Assembly: GCA_024743255.1 (NCBI GenBank)
Contig: JANSWY010000001.1
Location: 124,001 to 188,000 of the forward strand
Source: a bacterium
GTDB lineage: Bacteria > Bacteroidota > Bacteroidia > Cytophagales > Cyclobacteriaceae
Reading direction: 5' to 3'
Length of the DNA: 64,000 nucleotides
Shown here: positions 58,916 to 64,000 of the stretch, in pieces
How the letters are laid out: every line of letters starts with the position of its first letter
Position numbering within the stretch: the first letter of the stretch is position 1
Notes under the pieces: generated by a model
Databases searched by the model: none
Seen by the model: only the letters and a program-made list of their open reading frames with translations
What the model was told of the DNA's origin: nothing
Program-made: the position numbers and the translations under genes

Positions 58916-61279
58916 ATGATGAAACATTACCTAACCGTGCTGTTGGCACTGTTCATTTTTTCAGGTGCCTTGTCTCAGGCAACAAACGACGATCGGGTTC
59001 TAATCCAGGGATTTTATTGGGAAGCATCCCATGATCGCAACGGGGACTACTACGAGTATGTTGAATCACTGGTTGGCGACATGCAAACTTCGGGAATTGA
59101 TATGATTTGGCTTCCACCTCCAAGTGATGCCGGATCTTGGGAAGGTTATCTTCCAAGGGAACTTAACAACTTTGAAAACTTCTACGGAACACTAGCAGAA
59201 CACCAAAGTTTATTAAATGCACTGGACAATGCTGGAATTGATGCAATCGCAGATATTGTAGTTAACCACAGAGTCGGTTCATCCAATTGGGTAGATTTTA
59301 CCAACCCAACCTGGGGAACAAATTCGATCACCGCTGATGACGAAGTATGGAGTCAGCCGGAATACAGCTCAATAGGATTGAGAGGAAATGGAGATACAGG
59401 AACACCGTATGCAGCTGCAAGAGATGTAGACCACACTCAGCAGTTTGTACAGGATGATATCAAAGGGTTTCTTGATAACCTAAAAGCATTTGGATACGAT
59501 GGATGGAGATATGATTTCGTTCACGGATTTGATCCTTACTACATCCAGATGTATAACAATCACACCAGCCCTACATTTTCAGTAGGTGAAAACTGGAATT
59601 CCGACAAACAAGTAATTCAGGATTGGATTGATGCAACTGGATCTTCTGCATTTGATTTTCCAACTTATTATGCTCTTAAAGGAGTAATCAGAGACAACAA
59701 CTATTCATATCTGGCTTACCAGGGATCACCTTCAGGTGGTATCGGTTGGGACCCGAGAAGAAATACCACCTTTATAGAAAATCATGATACCCCTGACTAT
59801 GACCCGCAGAACAATATACTTAATGGGAACAATGTTGGTCAGGCGTATGCATACCTTTTAACACATCCAGGGGTACCATGCATTTTCTGGAGTCACATGT
59901 ATGAATGGGGAAACACAGTGCACGATGAAATTGCGGCATTAATTCAGATAAGAAAAGATGCTGGAATCCACAGTCAGAGTCCGGTTACGATTCACAGATC
60001 TGAGGCTGGTCTTTATGTAGCAGAAGTAAAGGGAAGCAACAAAACTGTTTTCTTAAAAATGGGATACAGCAACTGGGGAGATCCTGCTGCTGAAGGAAAC
60101 GGTGGAAGCTGGTCTTTAGATGCTTATGGTACTAACTACGCTATCTGGACAGAAGGATCCGGTGGCGGAGGTGGAGGCAACAATGGCTCCATGACGGTGT
60201 ATGCGCAAGGTTATTCTCACGCTTATGCATGGGATGATAACCAGAACCCACTTTTAGGTGGATGGCCAGGAACAGCACTTTCTTCTAGCTCTAATGGCTG
60301 GATGGAAATTACTATTCCTTCAGATTGTGCAAATATTATTTTCAGTAACAACGGAAGTAACCAAACTTCAGATCTTAATACATGTAACACTGCTCCTTAC
60401 TATTACAATGGAAGCTGGCATGCTACAGACCCAACCACTGGCGGTGGCGGAGGTGGTGGCTCCCTTACTGTAAGAGCTCAGGGATACACTCACGTTTATG
60501 CATGGGATGATAATCAGAATGCTCTCCTTGGTGGATGGCCTGGAACAGCACTTTCCGCCGGATCAAATGGATGGATGGAAGCAACAATCAATGCTGACTG
60601 TGCAAATGTGATCTTCAGCAACAACGGAAGCAACCAAACTTCAGATTTATACACTTGTAATACAGCTGAGTACTACTACAACGGCAGCTGGCATGCAACT
60701 GATCCAACATCTGGCGGTGGTGGTGGAAACAGCCTCAATGTTTATGTTCAGGGATACACTCACGTTTATGCCTGGGATGATAACCAGAACTCATTGATGG
60801 GAGGTTGGCCCGGAACAGCTTTGAGTTCTAATGGAAATTGGAACACAGCTACTATTCCTGCAAACTGCGCCAATGTGATATTCAGTTACAATGGTGGAGG
60901 ACAAACAGCCGACCTAAGTACATGTGGCCCTGATAGCTACTGGTACAACAATAGCTGGTCAAGTTCTGATCCTTTGAGTGGATCAAGATTTGGTGGTGAT
61001 GAAACAGAGCTTCTTGAAGAAACTGAGTTCGTAAGCTTCCCTAACCCATTTAGAAGCGAGACGTCATTAACTTTTAACATAGCAGAAGATCAGCATGTGA
61101 TGCTTACTATTTACAGCATGACTGGTCAGAGGGTAGTACTAATAAATGAAGTGCTTACTGAAGGTACGCATGAAGTGAAATTCAATAGAAATCAACTGCC
61201 AGATGCTTCTTCAATCTATATTGGTAAGTTGACGTTGGGCACTACTACTTTGACAAAGAAATTGTTGATCAAGAATTAA
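58916..61279 (+). CDS. Secreted GH13 alpha-amylase with three starch-binding modules and T9SS signal
   Basis: 787 residues. Signal peptide at 1-20 (FIFSGALSQA). GH13 catalytic barrel: DAIADIVVNHR at 109-119, FGYDGWRYDFVHG with nucleophile D200, FSVGENW with acid/base E225 and FIENHDTP with D291. Gly-rich linkers separate three near-identical CBM26-like modules from about 424, 516 and 606 (opening TVYAQGYSHAYAWDDNQN or close to it). A C-terminal sorting domain from about 702 (FPNPFRSETSLTFNI ... TTLTKKLLIKN) indicates T9SS export. Starch hydrolysis outside the cell is strongly suggested. Confidence 0.93.
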   Translation: MMKHYLTVLLALFIFSGALSQATNDDRVLIQGFYWEASHDRNGDYYEYVESLVGDMQTSGIDMIWLPPPSDAGSWEGYLPRELNNFENFYGTLAEHQSLLNALDNAGIDAIADIVVNHRVGSSNWVDFTNPTWGTNSITADDEVWSQPEYSSIGLRGNGDTGTPYAAARDVDHTQQFVQDDIKGFLDNLKAFGYDGWRYDFVHGFDPYYIQMYNNHTSPTFSVGENWNSDKQVIQDWIDATGSSAFDFPTYYALKGVIRDNNYSYLAYQGSPSGGIGWDPRRNTTFIENHDTPDYDPQNNILNGNNVGQAYAYLLTHPGVPCIFWSHMYEWGNTVHDEIAALIQIRKDAGIHSQSPVTIHRSEAGLYVAEVKGSNKTVFLKMGYSNWGDPAAEGNGGSWSLDAYGTNYAIWTEGSGGGGGGNNGSMTVYAQGYSHAYAWDDNQNPLLGGWPGTALSSSSNGWMEITIPSDCANIIFSNNGSNQTSDLNTCNTAPYYYNGSWHATDPTTGGGGGGGSLTVRAQGYTHVYAWDDNQNALLGGWPGTALSAGSNGWMEATINADCANVIFSNNGSNQTSDLYTCNTAEYYYNGSWHATDPTSGGGGGNSLNVYVQGYTHVYAWDDNQNSLMGGWPGTALSSNGNWNTATIPANCANVIFSYNGGGQTADLSTCGPDSYWYNNSWSSSDPLSGSRFGGDETELLEETEFVSFPNPFRSETSLTFNIAEDQHVMLTIYSMTGQRVVLINEVLTEGTHEVKFNRNQLPDASSIYIGKLTLGTTTLTKKLLIKN

Positions 61280-61307
61280 AGATTGCCCAAATTTTTTGTT
61301 TCGATTC

Positions 61308-61336
61308 TTAAGCCAGGGTTTGTAATCCTGGCTTAA
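61308..61336 (+). terminator. Rho-independent terminator after the amylase gene
   Basis: TTAAGCCAGG (61308-61317) pairs with CCTGGCTTAA (61327-61336), a perfect 10-bp stem, followed by TTATTTTC. Confidence 0.78.
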
Positions 61337-61380
61337 TTATTTTCTGGAAATTACCTCTCTTTTGACATTTACTCATACAT

Positions 61381-61531
61381 CAATCCCCCCTGCCCCCCTT
61401 CTCCAAGGGGGATTAGTGATACTAATGTTTCTTCGTTCTGCAGCTTAATCAAATCCTACACTTTTGATATTGGCACCAATAAAATGAGCCCAATAGATTG
61501 TCCCCCTTGGAGAAGGGGGTTAGGGGGATTG
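61381..61531. repeat. MITE-like element with near-perfect terminal inverted repeats
   Basis: The left arm at 61381-61412 opens CAATCCCCCCTGCCCCCCTT and continues CTCCAAGGGGGA; the right arm at 61501-61531 is its reverse complement with three or so differences. The 88-bp middle has no coding sequence. C/G-rich arms of this kind are scattered in many Bacteroidota. Confidence 0.65.
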
Positions 61532-61538
61532 AAAGTGA

Positions 61539-62606
61539 TCAACTCGCCTTCAATATCCCTTCATCAATCAATACCTGAAACGCCTCTTCCATCGTATCTC
61601 TCATCGGTCTGAATCCGATCCCCAATTCTTTCTTGATTTTGGAGTTATCAGCATTCCACGGCACATTCACATTGTTTTTGATAAAGTGTCTGGTGAACAA
61701 TTTATTAGTCATAGGACCTACAACCATCAATAACCATTTTGGGAGTGCTTTTTTAGGAAGAGGAAATTGTGTTCCGTATTTAGGTAATAATACCGTTCCC
61801 ATTTCCAGGAAGTCAGTACAATGACCTGCTGTGATATATCTTCCTTTTGCTTCTGGAGTAAACCCTGCTTTGAAGTGAGCCTCTGCTACATCTCTCACAT
61901 CTACAATTCCAACACCCATTTTTGGAGCTCCCATTTTCATATCGCCACCACCAAGCATCTTCAAAATGTTAACTGTCTCAGAAGTGGTGTTGTGAGGATT
62001 CAAAGCCGGCCCAACAACAAGACATGGATTGATCGTTACCAAATCCCATCTGTTTTGAGACTCTACAATTTCCCAGGCCTTTTTCTCAGCTAACGTCTTG
62101 GAGTATGAATATGGTTGGTAATCCAGAGAAGCTGTTGTGTTCCAAATCTCTTCAGTAAGCTTGCCTCCAGGAGCATTTACTGAATCGATTGCATCCGTGT
62201 AAATAGCTGCACAACTACTTGTAACCACAACCCTCTTTACTGACGATACTTCGTTTGCTGAATTCAGAACATTTGATGTTCCGTTTACCGCTGGATCTAT
62301 TAATTCTTTTTGTGGGTCTTTTACATCTGTTGTGAAAGGCGATGCTGTATGATAAACTAATTCACATCCTTCCATTGCTTCTTTATATGAGCCTTCTTTC
62401 ATTAAGTCTCCCTGGAAGAATTTGATTTCACCATTTGAAGCTTCTGCAGCATCTTTCAAGTGGCTAAGTTTTTCTGCGTTATCAGGGTTTCTAACTGCTG
62501 CATGAACAGTGATCCCTTCATCTAATAATCTTTTTACTAACCAACTGGCAACATATCCATTGGCACCAGTTACCATTACAGGTTTTGATTTATCGATTTG
62601 TGTCAT
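61539..62606 (-). CDS. NAD-dependent epimerase/dehydratase (extended SDR, reductase-like)
   Basis: 355 residues. VMVTGANGYVASWLVKRL near 13 is the GxxGxxx nucleotide motif, VYHTASPF and VVTSSCAAIYTD follow, and YSYSKTLAEKKAWE near 168 supplies the YxxxK pair. The pattern resembles dihydroflavonol-4-reductase/aldehyde reductase members of the extended SDR group. Paired upstream repeats at 62665-62700 suggest AraC control. Confidence 0.85.
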   Translation of the reverse strand: MTQIDKSKPVMVTGANGYVASWLVKRLLDEGITVHAAVRNPDNAEKLSHLKDAAEASNGEIKFFQGDLMKEGSYKEAMEGCELVYHTASPFTTDVKDPQKELIDPAVNGTSNVLNSANEVSSVKRVVVTSSCAAIYTDAIDSVNAPGGKLTEEIWNTTASLDYQPYSYSKTLAEKKAWEIVESQNRWDLVTINPCLVVGPALNPHNTTSETVNILKMLGGGDMKMGAPKMGVGIVDVRDVAEAHFKAGFTPEAKGRYITAGHCTDFLEMGTVLLPKYGTQFPLPKKALPKWLLMVVGPMTNKLFTRHFIKNNVNVPWNADNSKIKKELGIGFRPMRDTMEEAFQVLIDEGILKAS

Positions 62607-62664
62607 CTTATTTCTTGTTTGGAATTTCTAAAGCAAATATCTCATCTTGAATAATCCTGCATCC

Positions 62665-62700
62665 ACACTTAATGCAGATACAATTACACAAAATGCAGAT
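62665..62700. promoter_or_regulatory. AraC-site pair upstream of the epimerase gene
   Basis: ACACTTAATGCAGATAC (62665-62681) and ATTACACAAAATGCAGAT (62683-62700) each contain TGCAGAT; the two cores begin 21 bp apart (62673, 62694), two helical turns, as expected for the two half-sites of an AraC protein. Close copies occur at 63657-63697. Confidence 0.62.
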
Positions 62701-62701
62701 G

Positions 62702-63607
62702 TTAGTTAAGGCTTCTGTATTCTACCGGAGTTTGACCGGTTTTCGATTTGAATAGACGGGTGAAATAGTGGGGATAATTGAAGCCCAGATCATAAGCAAT
62801 TTCACTTACAGAAAGCTCTGTTGCTAAAAGCATACTCTTTGCGCGCTCCACAACAAAATCATTGATATGATCCTTTGGCGCTCTACCTGTTTCTTTTTTG
62901 ATCAAATCACTAAAGTAGTGCTGTGATAGGTTTGCGTTTTCACTGAAATACTGAATGTTGGGCATACCAAACTCCAGTGCTTTTTTGTCTTTGAAGTAAT
63001 TTTTCAGCTCACTTGTAAACTGAGAAACGATATCCCTACTCTGGCTGGATCTGGTGTTAAACTGCCTTTCGTAATATCTCAAGCAATAATTGAGAAGCAA
63101 TTCCAGATTAGATACAATTACACGCTGACTGTGGTTGTCAATCCTTTGGGTATATTCTGATTCTATCTTTCTGATGCAATCCGTTACAGTGTCTTCCTCC
63201 TCCTCTGACAGGTGAAGTGCTTCGTAAACATCATAGTTAAAGAAAGAATATTCATCCATTACTTTTTCCAGATTGGTATTTCTGATCAAATCTGGATGGA
63301 AGTACAACATCCAACCTTCGATTTCTCCCAGCTGAATTTCTTTTCGAGTCTGATAAACCTGACCAGGTGCGGAGAATGCCATCACACCTTCATCAAAATC
63401 AAAGGAGTTGCGACCATAGTCCATGCCACATCCCTTATCTTTCAGAGAAATCATGTACAAGTTAGGTATCACTTTGCTTCCAATTTGATCCTTAGGAACA
63501 TCCAACTTTGAAGCATCAATCAGGGTGATTAATGGATGTTTCGGTTTAGGAAAACCAAGCATTTGATGCAACACACTAATGGACTCTATTTTGATGATGT
63601 CTCCCAT
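62702..63607 (-). CDS. AraC-family regulator
   Basis: 301 residues. Residues about 70-120 are the beta-sheet cupin-like sensor (GVMAFSAPGQVYQTRKEIQLG), and about 200-300 are two HTH motifs (NIQYFSENANLSQHYFSDLIKKETGRAPKDHINDFVVERAKSML, ELSVSEIAYDLGFNYPHYFTRLFKSKTGQTPVEYRSLN). The family pattern is complete. It lies between two pairs of identical-type repeats, of which one is before its own start and one before the epimerase, so both are probable targets. Confidence 0.86.
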   Translation of the reverse strand: MGDIIKIESISVLHQMLGFPKPKHPLITLIDASKLDVPKDQIGSKVIPNLYMISLKDKGCGMDYGRNSFDFDEGVMAFSAPGQVYQTRKEIQLGEIEGWMLYFHPDLIRNTNLEKVMDEYSFFNYDVYEALHLSEEEEDTVTDCIRKIESEYTQRIDNHSQRVIVSNLELLLNYCLRYYERQFNTRSSQSRDIVSQFTSELKNYFKDKKALEFGMPNIQYFSENANLSQHYFSDLIKKETGRAPKDHINDFVVERAKSMLLATELSVSEIAYDLGFNYPHYFTRLFKSKTGQTPVEYRSLN

Positions 63608-63656
63608 TTTCTATCAATTTATGTAATACAAAGATCAAATAATAGGATGATCTCTG

Positions 63657-63697
63657 ATTACACATTTTGCAGATTGAATAACACTTAATGCTGATAC
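63657..63697. promoter_or_regulatory. AraC-site pair upstream of the AraC gene
   Basis: ATTACACATTTTGCAGAT (63657-63674) and ACACTTAATGCTGATAC (63681-63697) repeat the two elements found at 62665-62700, in the opposite order but again with cores 21 bp apart (63668, 63689). The second copy matches its partner at 16 of 17 positions. Confidence 0.62.
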
Positions 63698-63701
63698 ATT
63701 A

Positions 63702-64000
63702 TTAGAAAGCCATGGTTCCTTCAATAGCCAAATGATCAGAACTCCCACCTTCCATTACCTCAATGCTTATCGGCTTTACCTTTCCTCTCATTAGCATGTA
63801 ATCGAGTGTTAAAAAAGGAACTGAGTTTCTTGAATTTGGAAAATTCCAACCGGAATCTGAACCCTTTTTGTCAAACAGATTTACCCAATGTAATTTGAGG
63901 TCCCTGAAAATTGGTTCATGCTTGACAGTATTAAGGTCTCCAATCAGGAGCTGTGCATCAAATTTTGATTCATTCTGAAGTATAAGTTTAGTAATAGTTT
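63702..64000 (-). CDS. Endonuclease/exonuclease/phosphatase-family protein, C-terminal part (cut by window edge)
   Basis: The minus strand reads 98 residues to a stop at 63702, entering from beyond the window edge. LLIGDLNTV, then TLDYMLMRGKV and GGSSDHLAIEGTM are the GDxN, hydrophobic LDY and SDH motifs of the EEP superfamily (Mg2+-dependent nucleases and phosphatases). The catalytic N-terminal half lies outside. Confidence 0.78.
   Translation of the reverse strand, partial: TITKLILQNESKFDAQLLIGDLNTVKHEPIFRDLKLHWVNLFDKKGSDSGWNFPNSRNSVPFLTLDYMLMRGKVKPISIEVMEGGSSDHLAIEGTMAF

Overview
The window looks like a chromosomal segment of a marine-type Bacteroidota, most likely order Cytophagales. Support: a C-terminal type IX secretion (T9SS) sorting domain on an alpha-amylase, TonB_C-domain proteins, many small lipoproteins, MacB/FtsX-type permeases paired with PadR repressors, AT-rich DNA, little Shine-Dalgarno signal, and promoters of the form TTTG / about 20 nt / TAnnTTTG. 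I saw no rRNA, tRNA, CRISPR array, integrase or transposase.

Layout. 0-6.2 kb: an M50-like protease fragment and mixed small genes (RNase Z-like hydrolase, prolyl-hydroxylase-like dioxygenase, lipoproteins). 6.2-13.4 kb: an ECF sigma factor with a likely anti-sigma partner, a membrane-embedded AraC regulator, and a divergent four-gene operon of exported proteins (two six-bladed-type PD40 beta-propellers, a lipoprotein, an M61-like metallopeptidase with PDZ). A decayed second copy of the sigma-gene 5' end closes this block. 13.6-15.8 kb: a NACHT NTPase with two short downstream ORFs, the best candidate for an immune module. 15.8-18.9 and 27.1-30.2 kb: two paralogous permease + PadR units, each with a recognisable promoter and repeated operator. 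19-24 kb: small genes and an HxlR-controlled oxidoreductase operon with a perfect 19-bp palindrome.

24-36 kb: a long run of minus-strand genes for small exported or membrane proteins. Three of them are broken within 4 kb (one frameshift, two in-frame stops), next to a 10-unit 21-bp tandem repeat that encodes heptads. 36-46 kb: DUF4328 and DUF3291 proteins, a TonB_C/leucine-rich-repeat fusion, an exported squalene-cyclase-like protein, a formylglycine-enzyme-like gene fused operonically to an ECF sigma/anti-sigma pair, and a class V aminotransferase. 46-57 kb: CvfB-like RNA-binding protein, HD hydrolase, AraC, DnaJ-like, NADAR, PqqB-like lipoprotein, and a MarR-RidA-NTF2 operon with two identical palindromes. 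57-61.5 kb: a starch locus, with an AraC regulator carrying an N-terminal carbohydrate-binding-like domain next to a secreted GH13 amylase with three starch-binding repeats. 61.5-64 kb: an NAD-dependent epimerase/reductase, its probable AraC regulator flanked on both sides by the same 21-bp-phased repeats, and the end of an endonuclease/exonuclease/phosphatase gene.

Protein families were assigned by eye from motifs; no database search was run.
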